A program made the translations under genes and the position numbers. Source: an uncultured Gammaproteobacteria bacterium (GTDB lineage: Bacteria; Pseudomonadota; Gammaproteobacteria; Pseudomonadales; Pseudohongiellaceae). Taken from it: a DNA stretch of 64,000 bases. Location of the stretch: the NCBI GenBank assembly GCA_903862645.1, contig CAIOZF010000085.1, positions 62,001 to 126,000 of the forward strand, given 5' to 3'. Of this stretch, positions 27,413 to 37,674 are shown piece after piece. Position 1 is the stretch's first letter, and each line of letters opens with the position of its first letter. Under the pieces are notes generated by a model that saw nothing but the letters and a program-made list of their open reading frames with translations, was not told where the DNA came from and did no database searches.

Positions 27413-28183
27413 GTGGTTCATTCATTGAAAAGGTGTGTTGTCGCTGTGACTGCAGAAAAATTCGAAGTGTATTGTCGGAAAGCCTTGCTCTTGTCTCTGC
27501 CATTGCTGATCGGCTGTGCACCGCAAGCACCGTCCCCTGAAAATGCAGACGCTCTACCTGCCGCATTTCCCTATGAAACATTTCTGGAGATGACAAACTC
27601 CACTTATCTGGCTCGTGCGGAGGCTACGGTCAGAGTTGCCGGTGCCGTCTGCGGTGAGATGAGCTCATTGACTGGCACTGGTCCTGCAGCAGCTACTGCC
27701 GATGAGGCGTTGAAAAATGCGGCAACGCAACTGGATGCCGACCTGTTCAGGATGGGCGCCAACGCTTATGCGATCGAAGCGTATCAACGGTCCGCGGCCT
27801 TCCCCGCCTGTCTGAACGGGGCGCCACTGCTTTTGCCCGGGCCGAACGCGGCGGTCCGCGGCGAGATCGACCGCTGGCTGGGTGAGGCGCGACTGTACCC
27901 ACGGGTCGTCGGGGAGTTCGATGACAGTGCCCTGATGAAGGTCTTCGCTCAGGCAGGTGAAGGCTATTTCCCCGCGCCCGCGATCATCTCGGACGAAATC
28001 TGCGCGCGCTATGGCGTCAGCGAAGTGGGACGAGTGGACGAGGTGCGCGAAGCATTCTGGCTGATCAGCACAGAACGGCGTATCCAGCACCCGGAGGTTC
28101 GCGCCGTCCTGGAGGAGGCACGGAGAGCGGTCTTCGTTCCGCATGGCGGCGTCGAAACGGCGTCGGAAAGATTGGAGTCTTGA
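27413..28183 (+). CDS. Hypothetical protein, possible lipoprotein
   Basis: LLLSLPLLIGCAPQ hydrophobic segment/lipobox-like; stop overlaps the start region of the next gene. Confidence 0.55.
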   Translation: MVHSLKRCVVAVTAEKFEVYCRKALLLSLPLLIGCAPQAPSPENADALPAAFPYETFLEMTNSTYLARAEATVRVAGAVCGEMSSLTGTGPAAATADEALKNAATQLDADLFRMGANAYAIEAYQRSAAFPACLNGAPLLLPGPNAAVRGEIDRWLGEARLYPRVVGEFDDSALMKVFAQAGEGYFPAPAIISDEICARYGVSEVGRVDEVREAFWLISTERRIQHPEVRAVLEEARRAVFVPHGGVETASERLES

Positions 28184-28185
28184 TC

Positions 28186-29136
28186 ATGTTGCAACTCACC
28201 TCTAGCCCAAGGGATTTGTCCACCGCCGTGAACCTGCTGGGGGCGGGCGAACTCGTGGCCCTGCCTTTCGAGACTGTTTATGGGCTAGCTGGCGATGCGA
28301 CCAATCCCGACGCCTTACGCGCGATCTTTCGCGCCAAAGGCCGCCCGGCCGATCACCCGCTGATCGTGCATCTCGCCTCCGCCGAGCAATTGCCCGACTG
28401 GGCAGCCGCGGTGCCGGAGGCGGCTTGGCGGCTGGCTTCGGCCTTTTGGCCCGGGCCTCTCACCCTGGTGCTGCCTGCCGCGCGAACGGTGTCGCCGTTG
28501 GTGACTGGCGGCCAAACGACCGTTGCGCTGCGCGTGCCGGCACATCCGGTGCCGCAAGCCGTCTTGCTCCAGCTCGGTCGGGCCCTGGCCGCGCCATCCG
28601 CGAATCCCTTTGGTCAAATCAGTCCCACCACGGCGGCGCATGTTCGGTCGCACTTGGCTGGAAAGATCGCAGCAGTGGTCGATGGCGGCCCCTGCGCGGT
28701 TGGTATCGAGTCGACCATCGTTGATCTCAGTAGTGAACACCCGAGCATTCTGCGCCCCGGTGCCATCACCGCCGAAATGCTCGCGGCCTACCTGTCTCTT
28801 TCCGACACCGTCGCAGCCGCAGCGCCTCGCGTCCCGGGAGCTCTGGCCTCGCACTACGCGCCGCGCACACCGTGCTACCGGATCGCGGCCGAGCTGACCG
28901 AAGCGCCGTTTCTCGGCCAGCGTATTGGGCTGCTTGCGCTGCGCCGACCCGATTGGCCGGTGGCGAAGTTCTGGCCGATGCCAACGCAGCCCGAAGGCTA
29001 TGCCCGCGCGCTTTACGCGGCCTTGCACGAGGCTGATGCGAGCAGTTGCGAGATATTGTTGATTGCGCTACCGCCGGACGAACCGGCATGGGCGGCCATA
29101 CACGACCGCTTGCGCAGGGCGACCCGATTTCTTTAG
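28186..29136 (+). CDS. tsaC: L-threonylcarbamoyladenylate synthase (Sua5/TsaC type)
   Basis: GELVALPFETVYGLAGDATNPDALRAIFRAKGRPADHPLIVHLAS; GIESTIVDLSSEHPSILRPGAITAEML plus C-terminal Sua5 extension. Confidence 0.9.
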   Translation: MLQLTSSPRDLSTAVNLLGAGELVALPFETVYGLAGDATNPDALRAIFRAKGRPADHPLIVHLASAEQLPDWAAAVPEAAWRLASAFWPGPLTLVLPAARTVSPLVTGGQTTVALRVPAHPVPQAVLLQLGRALAAPSANPFGQISPTTAAHVRSHLAGKIAAVVDGGPCAVGIESTIVDLSSEHPSILRPGAITAEMLAAYLSLSDTVAAAAPRVPGALASHYAPRTPCYRIAAELTEAPFLGQRIGLLALRRPDWPVAKFWPMPTQPEGYARALYAALHEADASSCEILLIALPPDEPAWAAIHDRLRRATRFL

Positions 29137-29500
29137 CAGCGCGGGCTATTGAACAGAATCTCTGTCAGTTTGAATTAAAGCAGTAATTGCTATCGGCCCT
29201 TGCAAGACGTCTTTGACACTGGCGTTGTCTGGTATTGACTGATTGGCTCAGGCGGTCGTGCAGGAACTTAATGTGTCGACTCGCCCACCACCTCGGAGTT
29301 CGGCGCTCCGCCAACGGCAATCTGCAGCAGACGCTGGTGGAATGTGATGGGAAAATAGAAGAAATGATATTGAGATTGGATGCAGACAAGGCCATCGAAA
29401 ATCGCCGCATTCTTGCTGTGTGAGCTCGCTCCCATAGCGGAGATTTTAAGGCACAGGTTTTAAGGCGCGGCTTCTACAGGACAGTTTTGCAGAGCAGGTT

Positions 29501-30784
29501 TCACCGAGCCAGCAGGATGTGCTCAAGCGCCTCGGCCTGCCCATCATTGGCAGCTGGTGTGATGCCCAGCAGGCGGCACATGAGGTTGTAAAGCTGCACC
29601 ACCTCGAAGGGTTCAACAACTAGATTGGAGGCAAAGGCCGGCCCGCTGGCGATGAACGCCGCGTGCATGTCGCGCTCCTGGGGTGAGTAGCCGTGGTTGG
29701 CAGCCGGACCGTTGAAGGGCACCGCGCGCTTGGACACCAGCCAGCCATTGTCCGGCATCAGGATGAGGTCGGGCGAGCGCTGCGGATGGTCTTGATGAAA
29801 CCATTCCGGGAACTGTGCCTCCCGGTACACGCTGAGATGCGGATGTGCCAATGCCAGCGCCTGATACAGAGAGTCGACTGCGCTGGCTTCGCCATGGAAA
29901 CCCGCAAACACCGCATTGCCCTGGCGCTCGCCGCTAAGCTGCGGGCTGTACAAGTTGCTGAAATCGGCACCGAGGTCGGCGTAGTCGTCCAGATAGATGA
30001 TGCGCTCTGCCGAGAGATTGGTCATGCCATGGTCGCCGACCACCACAAGATTGATCTGATCGCGCAGGCCGCGCTGTGTCAGCCCTTCCAGCAGCACGCC
30101 CAGCGTGGCATCCAATGCCGTGAGAGCGGCCGCTTCTTCGGGGCTGTCGACACCGTATTCATGGCTGGCGGAGTCCACCGCTTCGAAATACACACTGAGA
30201 AAACGCGGGCGCTCAGCGGCGGGCAGATCGAGCCACGCCAGCACCTGTGCGACGCGCTCCTCGTTCGGCACGCTGTCATCGAAGGGATGCCAGTAGCTGG
30301 GGCGCCGACCGCCACTCTTCACGCCGGAACCTACCCAGAACATCGTGGCAGCACGCACTCCCTGAGCCTCGGCGGTGCTCCAGATGGGCTCGCCTTCAAA
30401 CCAGCGGGCATCGTCCTGATTGCTCATGCGGAAAGTGGTCTCCAGCACTTCGTCATAGGTGGTGTTGTCCAGCACGCCGTTATGCTCCGGGTACAGCCCG
30501 GTGGCGATGGCGTAAAAATTCGGGAAGGTTTTGGAAGGCATTACGGGAATCAGCCCCTGCGCCCGCACACCCTCCTGCGCCAGGCGGCGCAGGTTGGGAG
30601 CAGAATGGCGATCGATGATGTCCCAGCGCAGGCCATCAATGCCGATCAGCAGCAGAGGAGCGGACGGATTCTGCTGCCCGAAGGCAGCAGGGGAAATCCA
30701 CCAGCACAGGCATACCAACATGCCGAGCAGGAACCGCTTAGAAATCAATCTGAACCCCCATGCGGATCTGCCAGAGTGATTCAT
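29501..30784 (-). CDS. Ectonucleotide pyrophosphatase/phosphodiesterase (alkaline phosphatase superfamily)
   Basis: LLLIGIDGLRWDIIDRHSAPNLRRLAQEGV...PVMPSKTFPNFYAIATGLYPEHNGVLDN; VVGDHGMTNL. True start probably nearer 30721-30740 (TTG or internal ATG). Confidence 0.85.
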   Translation of the reverse strand: MNHSGRSAWGFRLISKRFLLGMLVCLCWWISPAAFGQQNPSAPLLLIGIDGLRWDIIDRHSAPNLRRLAQEGVRAQGLIPVMPSKTFPNFYAIATGLYPEHNGVLDNTTYDEVLETTFRMSNQDDARWFEGEPIWSTAEAQGVRAATMFWVGSGVKSGGRRPSYWHPFDDSVPNEERVAQVLAWLDLPAAERPRFLSVYFEAVDSASHEYGVDSPEEAAALTALDATLGVLLEGLTQRGLRDQINLVVVGDHGMTNLSAERIIYLDDYADLGADFSNLYSPQLSGERQGNAVFAGFHGEASAVDSLYQALALAHPHLSVYREAQFPEWFHQDHPQRSPDLILMPDNGWLVSKRAVPFNGPAANHGYSPQERDMHAAFIASGPAFASNLVVEPFEVVQLYNLMCRLLGITPAANDGQAEALEHILLAR

Positions 30785-33700
30785 TCTCGCGCAGATCGCT
30801 GACGCTCAGCTGATTGAAGCGCTCGAACACATACTGCCCCTGCTTGTTGACCGACGAGGTCACCACATCAGGCGAGAAGAACTCGGCATCGTGCTGGTGC
30901 CCCCAATCATCGTGCATCAGGTTGAGCAGGTTGTAGACCTTCAGATAGACCTTGGCCTTGCTGTCCGAGAAGAAGGTTGGTAGCTCCTGATCCACTCGCA
31001 AGTCAAGACGCGATGTCCACTTGGCGTACTCGTCGTTACGGGTCGCGAAACCTTGATCGAGGCCGTGCGATTCGACAAACGCAGAGAATGCCGCCACGTT
31101 GAAGTTCGGACCCACCACGACATTCTGATCACCCGGCCCCGGAACGTAGAGCAGATGGCGGCGGTTGCTGGTGTTAGTGCCTTCCAGGCCAAGACTGCTC
31201 ATCACGTAGCTCTGCGGCTGCCCCTGACTGCGGAACCACTGCGCCGTGACGCGGGTTTCGTGGCCAGCAAAAAATTCCTTGCCGTAACTCACGCGGGCGG
31301 TGAAGCGATGTGGCACTTCGTAGTTGGAGGTGCCCACTTCCGGATTGTTGAGATCGTAGAGCGCGAGGTTGTTGAAGTTAGAAGAGGCCACGGCAGAGGT
31401 CATCGGGCTGATATCTTCAGCGGCGGTAAACGCATAGCCGAAGTTCCAGTCCAGGCCCCAGTCGTAACTATCGCTCGCTACCAGTGACAGCGAATGACTC
31501 TCGGGTTTTTCGCCGGAGTTGGTGAGCATCAGGTTGCCCTGTCCGCGCACGTTGCCGTAAATGGGCTGTCCGGCACGTGTGGCGCCGATGATGCTCTGGG
31601 CAACATCGACATAGAAGGCTGGGTCCTGCTGCTGCGAGTAGAGATAGTCCCCTTCCATCACGATGCCGCTGGGCAATTCCCAGGTGGCGCCGAGGGCCAC
31701 TTTCCATTCAGAAGGCTGCTCGTAGTCCGGGTCAATGAGGACAATGAAACTGTTAGAGGCATTGGCAGCGGTGGTCGCCGTCACCTGATCTCTGAGCCCC
31801 TGCGGGACATCGTAGCCGGGCCGCATGGCGCCACTGAGCGGGATGCCGCCGAGGATCGATTTGTTGCTGTTGTTGCGGTCGCGCAACTGCACGTTGGACA
31901 ACCCGTCATTGCTCCAGGCATTCGAGAGCCAGACGTTCGGGTTGCCACCAGAGTACAGACCCACACCACCACGAACGGTGAGATTCTCGCGCGCTTCCCA
32001 GGTGATACCGACACGAGGCATCAGCAGGTCGAGGCCGTCGATGTTGGTGTCATTGCGCAGTCCGTTGTTCAAGGTCGTGAACGCAGCGTTGTAGCGCGGA
32101 CTGTCACTGCTGGTGAACCAGTCGTAACGCAGGCCCGCTACCACGGTCAGTGCTTGATCTGGCAGCAGCCATTCGTCCTGCAGATAAGCGGTGTTGAGCT
32201 GATTCTCAAAGCTCGCCGCCGCATCGGCAGCATTGTTGGTGCCTCCGCCGCTGCCGTAATAGATGTCATCCGCAATGCCCAGTTCGAAATTATCGATACC
32301 GGTCAGCTCGCAGCCTGGGTCAGTCAGCCGGCCGCTGGCGCTGAGACTGGCGCAGCGCGCGGGGTTGTTGGCAGAGAGATCAGCGAAGAAGTATTCGCCG
32401 CCGCGTGCATGCTGCACGAACTGATTGAATATCTGCAGATCCTCGCGTTCGAAGCCAGCGGTGACCACATGATCCTGATAGAGATACTGAGCGGTCAGCT
32501 TCATGAAATCCGATGCGGTATTCAGGTTGTTGGCCTGGCGGGAGTCATCTGCTCCCAGAAACACCGTGTTGCCTCCCATCGCGATGCGCATTTCGGCCAT
32601 GTCTTTCGGGCCGACAGTGACCTGCGAATCGTCCATGGTGTTGCGACTGATGAAGACGCCGGTAGAGAATGCGTCGCTCCACTGCGAGGAGAGCTTCAGC
32701 GTAGTGGTCTCTGAAATGGCGCCTTTCTGATAGAAGTGATTCGCGAAGGCGTACTGATTGCTGCTGGAATCCGAGGCGCGATCCTCCACGCCGTCGTAGG
32801 AGTTGTAGATCACCGCGGCGTCATGGCGGTCGCTGATATTCCAGTCAAGACGCAGCATGTATTTCTCTTCTGTCTGCAGACCATTACTGGCCTGACCACC
32901 GGCATCGTACTTGTACACACGATTGGCGATATCGTTGATGCGCGTGTAATCGGCAGCACTGAACCAGGGGCGCTCGATACCATTGCCGGAACCGGCATAG
33001 CCCTGGGCGATGAATTCCGGCTCCTCGGTCTCCTCATACGCGCCATAGACAAACAGTCGATCCTCCAGCAACGGGCCGCCAAGGCTGAAGCCACGCTTTT
33101 GTTCCGTGAAATCGGCAGACTTGAATTTCTGTGTCTTGTTATCCACGCGCAGGGAATCGCCGCGCAGGTCCTGATCGGTGTATTCGAAGAAGGCGCTGCC
33201 GGTCCACTCGTTGCTTCCTGACTTTGTGACAGCGTTGACGTTACAGGCCGTAAAGCCGCCGTAGGTCACGTCGAATGGGGCCAGTTCGACGGCAACCTGG
33301 GCGATGCCTTCGAATGGAAAGGGCATGCCGGTCGCGGTGGAGTAGCCGTTTTCATTGAGTCCGAAGCGATCGTTCTGACTGACGCCGTCCAGGCTGATGC
33401 TGTTGAAGCGCGGGTGCTTGCCGACACAATTCACCGCTGAGTTGGTGTCGATGTTCATGCGTGGGTCGGAGGCAAATACGTCCTTGATGTCACGGTCGAA
33501 GGCGACAGCGGTTTCCAGGTCGAAAGTGGAGAACGTGGCAGCGGGCCCGGATGCTACATCGACCATGCTGCCTACATCGGCGAGCACGATTATTTCTTCG
33601 ATCTGATTGGCACGGTCCAGCGCCACACTCAGGCTGTAGATGTCACCGAGAGAAATGGAATCCACCACCACGGACTTACTGCCGTTGATGGTGACGCGGT

Positions 33701-33947
33701 AGGGACCGCCCACCGGCAGGTTGGTGGCGTAGAACGTTCCGGTAGCATTGGACTGCAGGGTGCGGACAGAGCCAGTACGCGTGTCTTCAATGACGACTGC
33801 GGCATTCGCCCAAGGGTTGCCCTGCGCGTCGCTGATGCGGCCGCGAATAGAGGAAGTCGTGTCCTGCGCCAGCGCGGTGCCGGAGAGGCCCAGCCCCACC
33901 AGAATGGAAGTAACGAGCAGTTTTCTGGAAATCGTAGAGAGATTCAT
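30738..33947 (-). CDS. TonB-dependent receptor with N-terminal carboxypeptidase-regulatory-like domain (Oar-like)
   Basis: Signal peptide; TTSSIRGRISDAQGNPWANAAVVIEDTRTGSVRTLQSNATGTFYATNLPVGGPYRV; plug and long beta-barrel. ATG at 33947 chosen. Confidence 0.85.
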   Translation of the reverse strand: MNLSTISRKLLVTSILVGLGLSGTALAQDTTSSIRGRISDAQGNPWANAAVVIEDTRTGSVRTLQSNATGTFYATNLPVGGPYRVTINGSKSVVVDSISLGDIYSLSVALDRANQIEEIIVLADVGSMVDVASGPAATFSTFDLETAVAFDRDIKDVFASDPRMNIDTNSAVNCVGKHPRFNSISLDGVSQNDRFGLNENGYSTATGMPFPFEGIAQVAVELAPFDVTYGGFTACNVNAVTKSGSNEWTGSAFFEYTDQDLRGDSLRVDNKTQKFKSADFTEQKRGFSLGGPLLEDRLFVYGAYEETEEPEFIAQGYAGSGNGIERPWFSAADYTRINDIANRVYKYDAGGQASNGLQTEEKYMLRLDWNISDRHDAAVIYNSYDGVEDRASDSSSNQYAFANHFYQKGAISETTTLKLSSQWSDAFSTGVFISRNTMDDSQVTVGPKDMAEMRIAMGGNTVFLGADDSRQANNLNTASDFMKLTAQYLYQDHVVTAGFEREDLQIFNQFVQHARGGEYFFADLSANNPARCASLSASGRLTDPGCELTGIDNFELGIADDIYYGSGGGTNNAADAAASFENQLNTAYLQDEWLLPDQALTVVAGLRYDWFTSSDSPRYNAAFTTLNNGLRNDTNIDGLDLLMPRVGITWEARENLTVRGGVGLYSGGNPNVWLSNAWSNDGLSNVQLRDRNNSNKSILGGIPLSGAMRPGYDVPQGLRDQVTATTAANASNSFIVLIDPDYEQPSEWKVALGATWELPSGIVMEGDYLYSQQQDPAFYVDVAQSIIGATRAGQPIYGNVRGQGNLMLTNSGEKPESHSLSLVASDSYDWGLDWNFGYAFTAAEDISPMTSAVASSNFNNLALYDLNNPEVGTSNYEVPHRFTARVSYGKEFFAGHETRVTAQWFRSQGQPQSYVMSSLGLEGTNTSNRRHLLYVPGPGDQNVVVGPNFNVAAFSAFVESHGLDQGFATRNDEYAKWTSRLDLRVDQELPTFFSDSKAKVYLKVYNLLNLMHDDWGHQHDAEFFSPDVVTSSVNKQGQYVFERFNQLSVSDLRENESLWQIRMGVQIDF

Positions 33948-34066
33948 GTCCCACCTCTTACTGGAATTGAGTAAGGGGCTCACATTAAGGAGAGCGTTTG
34001 ACAGGAGTGTGAATGCTGGATTGCAGTTTCGTGAAGGTTTTCTTTCAGGTTGTGGCGCCGTCGCGG

Positions 34067-34891
34067 TCAGATCACCGCGTGGCGCACCTTCGCCGACACC
34101 CACTCTGACAGGATCACCGTGCCGAAGATCAGCACGAACACGGTGGCGACCTGGCCCCAGGCGAGGTTGTTGATCGCCGCGTTCATCTGCAGGCCGATGC
34201 CGCCTGCGCCGACTAATCCGAGCGTGGTGGATTCGCGGATGTTGATGTCCCAGCGGTAGACGGTGTTGCCGGCGAACGCGGGCATGATCTGTGGCACCAC
34301 CGACCAGGCAATCACCTGCAGGTTACCCGCGCCGGTGGAGGTGATGGCCTCGACGGGCGTCGGCTGAATCTCTTCGATGGCCTCATACAGCAGCTTGCCA
34401 ACGAAACCGATCGAGCGCAGCGCGATGGCGATCATGCCCGCGAGCAGCCCGGGGCCGATCATGGTGACGAGCAGAATCGCCCAGATCAGCGCGTTGATGG
34501 AACGCGAACTCACAATCACGCCGAGCGCGAATGCACGCAGCGCCGGATGCGGTGTGGTGTTGCGCGCAGCGAGAAACGCTAGTGGAAACGCGATGATGGT
34601 GCCGAGGATGGTGCCGACCGTGGCGATATTGAGGGTGTCCCACAGCGGCAGCATCAGTGAGCCGGTGATGGACCAGTCCGGCGGCACCATGCGGCCGATG
34701 AGGCTGGCGGCCTGCACGTGGGCGTCGGTGAGGAATTCCCAGATGGTATTGTCGGAGATGACCTTGAAGCACAGCAGAAACAGCATCACGCCCAGGAACC
34801 AGCCGAGCCAGATGGCGGACTGCTGGCGCGGGGTGCGCTGCATCCAGATGGGTTGATTGTTTACAGTTTTTGTTGGCATCACGCGGTCCAT
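34067..34891 (-). CDS. phnE: Phosphonate-type ABC transporter permease (PhnE family)
   Basis: TVGTILGTIIAFPLAFLAARN...GLLAGMIAIALRSIGFVGKLLYEAIEEIQPTPVEAITSTGAG; start may be the ATG at 34879. Confidence 0.85.
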   Translation of the reverse strand: MDRVMPTKTVNNQPIWMQRTPRQQSAIWLGWFLGVMLFLLCFKVISDNTIWEFLTDAHVQAASLIGRMVPPDWSITGSLMLPLWDTLNIATVGTILGTIIAFPLAFLAARNTTPHPALRAFALGVIVSSRSINALIWAILLVTMIGPGLLAGMIAIALRSIGFVGKLLYEAIEEIQPTPVEAITSTGAGNLQVIAWSVVPQIMPAFAGNTVYRWDINIRESTTLGLVGAGGIGLQMNAAINNLAWGQVATVFVLIFGTVILSEWVSAKVRHAVI

Positions 34892-35715
34892 TTTCTTACA
34901 TAGCCGGAGAGGTACTCACTCATCAGCACAATCGCAATGATGATGAGCAGCACCGCCGCCGAGGTGTCGTAGTCATATCGGCTGATCGATGTGTTCAGCG
35001 TGGCGCCAATGCCACCGGCGCCAACGATACCGATCACCGCCGACTCGCGAAAATTGATGTCGAGACGATACAGCGACAAGCCGATCAGCCTGGGCATCAC
35101 CTGCGGCTGCACCGCATAGTTGATCCACTGCAACCAGCTCGCACCCGTGGCGCGAATCGCTTCCATCGGTTCGTTCTGCGCGTCTTCGATATCTTCGGCA
35201 AGCAGCTTGGCCATGAAGCCTATCGTCGCAAACGCGAGCGTAAAAACACCCGCCAGCGGACCAAAACCAAACATCGCCACGAACAAAATCGCGATGATGA
35301 TTTCCTGAAACGTGCGCGACAGTGCGATGAGTGTGCGGCAGAAAAAATACACGGGACGCGGGGCGATGTTGCGTGCGGCACCGAGGCCCACTGGAATCGC
35401 TAGGACGATGCCGATGACAGTGGCGACAAAGGTCATCGTGAGACTTTCACGCAGACCAACCGCAATCTCGCCGCCGCGCGTGACGAAGTCCGGCGTGAAG
35501 AAAGAGCCGACAAAATTGAGGCCGCGATCAAAGCCCTGCGCAACGCGCGCCCAGTTGATGTCGACGCTGAAGTAGACCAGCACGATGTAAGTCAGTGCGG
35601 CGAGGTTAAGTGCCCAGCGCAACTTCCTGCTGCTGATCAACGGCAGCGGGCGCCAGCTGCCCTTCTTTGCGGCTGCGATGCGCACGGGGTCGATCTGTGA
35701 GGCAAGCGTGCTCAC
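34879..35715 (-). CDS. phnE: Phosphonate-type ABC transporter permease (PhnE family)
   Basis: [67 protein letters not shown]...[18 protein letters not shown]. Confidence 0.85.
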   Translation of the reverse strand: MSTLASQIDPVRIAAAKKGSWRPLPLISSRKLRWALNLAALTYIVLVYFSVDINWARVAQGFDRGLNFVGSFFTPDFVTRGGEIAVGLRESLTMTFVATVIGIVLAIPVGLGAARNIAPRPVYFFCRTLIALSRTFQEIIIAILFVAMFGFGPLAGVFTLAFATIGFMAKLLAEDIEDAQNEPMEAIRATGASWLQWINYAVQPQVMPRLIGLSLYRLDINFRESAVIGIVGAGGIGATLNTSISRYDYDTSAAVLLIIIAIVLMSEYLSGYVRKWTA

Positions 35716-36536
35716 GGATGTCCTCCGAGCAACGCCGCTTCGACATCTTTGCGTGCATCAGAGGCAATGTGTTCGTCTTCTTTTTGCACTGCTGTCCAAT
35801 CTTCTTCACCATAAATTGTCGTGAGAATTTCCGACGTGAGGCCCGTGGGCGGACCGTCGTACACCACCACTCCGGCACGCAAACCGACGACACGATGCAC
35901 GAATTGCTGCGCGAGAGCGACGTCGTGAATGTTGATGACTGTCGCGAGATTCTGCTCCGCGCACAGCTCGCAGATCAGCCGCATGATCTGCCGCGATGTC
36001 TTCGGGTCGAGACTGGCGGTGGGTTCGTCGACCAGCAATAGCTTTGGATTCTGCATGAGCGCACGCGCGATACCGACGCGTTGTTTTTGCCCGCCGGAGA
36101 GCGCGTCCCCGCGCTTGTCGATCATCGTTTCGAGGCCGACACGTTCGAGAATTTTGAAAGCCTGCTGCACATCACTCTGCGGAAACTTGCGAACGAAGCT
36201 GCGCCAGAAGCCGACGTAGGCGAGGCGCCCGGAGAGCACGTTCTCCATCACCGAGAGACGTTCGACGAGCGCGTAGTTCTGGAAGATCATACCGATCTGC
36301 CGCCGCGCCTGACGCAAGCGATTGCCGCGCACGCGGGTGATGTCGTCGCCGTCGAGGTGGATGCTGCCGGAGGTGGGTTCAACCAGGCGATTGACGCAGC
36401 GGATCAGCGTGCTTTTGCCCGCGCCCGACGGGCCGATCAGTGCCAGCACCTGACCAGCAGGCACGGCAAGGTCGACGCTGTCGAGCGCGAGGTCGCCGGT
36501 GGCGTAGCGTTTGGTCAGGCCTTTCAGTGTGAGCAT
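35712..36536 (-). CDS. phnC: Phosphonate-type ABC transporter ATP-binding protein (PhnC)
   Basis: Walker [43 protein letters not shown]; adjacent to two PhnE and a PhnD. Confidence 0.9.
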   Translation of the reverse strand: MLTLKGLTKRYATGDLALDSVDLAVPAGQVLALIGPSGAGKSTLIRCVNRLVEPTSGSIHLDGDDITRVRGNRLRQARRQIGMIFQNYALVERLSVMENVLSGRLAYVGFWRSFVRKFPQSDVQQAFKILERVGLETMIDKRGDALSGGQKQRVGIARALMQNPKLLLVDEPTASLDPKTSRQIMRLICELCAEQNLATVINIHDVALAQQFVHRVVGLRAGVVVYDGPPTGLTSEILTTIYGEEDWTAVQKEDEHIASDARKDVEAALLGGHP

Positions 36537-36549
36537 GTGAACCTCTTAT

Positions 36550-37605
36550 TCAATCGCAGTTATAGACCGTGTTGGTCGCCTCATCAATCTGCCGCACCAC
36601 CGACCAGTGTTCCTGATAGGTGATTGGCAGAAACTGCTCCATCGCCGCATCGGCAAATTCGCGCTGCAGCGCTGTGCCTTCCCAGTCAAACGTAAAGAAT
36701 GCCTCCCGCACCTTTGCGGCGATATCCGGGTGTAGATCGTGGGCGATGCCATAGCCGGTGGTGGGGAAGGAAGCGGATTTGTAGATCGTTGTGTATTGCT
36801 CGGCGCGCACCACGTCGCGGGCGATCATGCGATACAGCACTTCGTTGGCAATCGCCGCCGCGTCGTAGTCCTTGTTCACCACGCCGAGGATGGAGTTGTC
36901 ATGGCTGCCGGAGTAAGCAGTTTTGTAGTCACGATCTGCCGCCAACCCGAACTCGGATTCCAGCAGCGACGAAGGTGCCTTGAATCCCGAATTGGAGGTC
37001 GGCGCTGTGAACGCCAGTGTGCGGCCAGCCAGATCGGGAATTGTGGCGATGCCGCTGCCGGGCCAGGTGATGATCTCCATCTGGTAGCCATAGCTGCCGT
37101 CCTTCGCCGCCATCATCGTGAAGGGCACGAAGCCGACACAGTTCACGGCGATGGGCGTGGAGCCGGTGTTGAAACCCGCTACATGCAGCCGCCCGGCGCG
37201 CATCGCTTCGAGCTGGGCCGCGTTGGACTGCACCGGGAAGAAGCGCACTTCCTTGCCGGTGAGAGTTTCCAGATGGTGGATGAATTCGTCCCATACCTGC
37301 GAGTACATGGCCGGGTCTTCGACGGGCGTATAGGCAAAGATGAGGATGCGCGGGTCGCGCCAGCGCGCGGGGTCGCTCGGCAGATCAGCGACCAGATCGC
37401 CATCGGCGTCCTGGTAGCGGGGGGAGAGTTCTGCGGCATGCAGAGGGACTTGGCACAGAAGTAACGTAAGCACCCAACTGTGGGAGCGGGCCATGGCCGC
37501 GATCAGACGTCGTGCAAAGGCCGATCGCGGGCGAGGCCCGCTCTCATCCTGGCGTGTACGCGTCTTCAGCAGAATTGTCGACATACGTGTTGCAGTGCTC
37601 ATCAT
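36550..37605 (-). CDS. phnD: Phosphonate-type ABC transporter substrate-binding protein (PhnD)
   Basis: ILIFAYTPVEDPAMYSQVWDEFIHHLETLTGKEVRFFPVQSNAAQLEAMRAGRLHVAGFNTGSTPIAVNCVGFVPFTM; start with GGGAG RBS near 37605, alternative ATG 37494 inside a REP. Confidence 0.85.
   Translation of the reverse strand: MMSTATRMSTILLKTRTRQDESGPRPRSAFARRLIAAMARSHSWVLTLLLCQVPLHAAELSPRYQDADGDLVADLPSDPARWRDPRILIFAYTPVEDPAMYSQVWDEFIHHLETLTGKEVRFFPVQSNAAQLEAMRAGRLHVAGFNTGSTPIAVNCVGFVPFTMMAAKDGSYGYQMEIITWPGSGIATIPDLAGRTLAFTAPTSNSGFKAPSSLLESEFGLAADRDYKTAYSGSHDNSILGVVNKDYDAAAIANEVLYRMIARDVVRAEQYTTIYKSASFPTTGYGIAHDLHPDIAAKVREAFFTFDWEGTALQREFADAAMEQFLPITYQEHWSVVRQIDEATNTVYNCD
37479..37546. repeat. Paired REP-like element within the 5' coding region of phnD
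   Basis: CTGTGGGAGCGGGCCATGGCCGCGATC ... GATCGCGGGCGAGGCCCGCTCTCAT. Confidence 0.8.
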
Positions 37606-37674
37606 GGCAGGCTCCCTGGAGAGCCATTCTGCCTGACAAGTCTGCCTGTTTGCCATCCCGTCCTGCTCGGCTGC

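Noticed and set aside
29235-29423. 62-aa plus-strand ORF between tsaC and the phosphodiesterase gene
   Set aside because: No recognisable family, no convincing RBS; may be a gene remnant but unsupported.
29693-30802. 369-aa plus-strand ORF antisense to the phosphodiesterase
   Set aside because: Antisense artefact; active-site motifs are on the minus strand.
31494-32714. 406-aa plus-strand ORF antisense to the TonB receptor
   Set aside because: Antisense artefact; the receptor reading frame is convincing.
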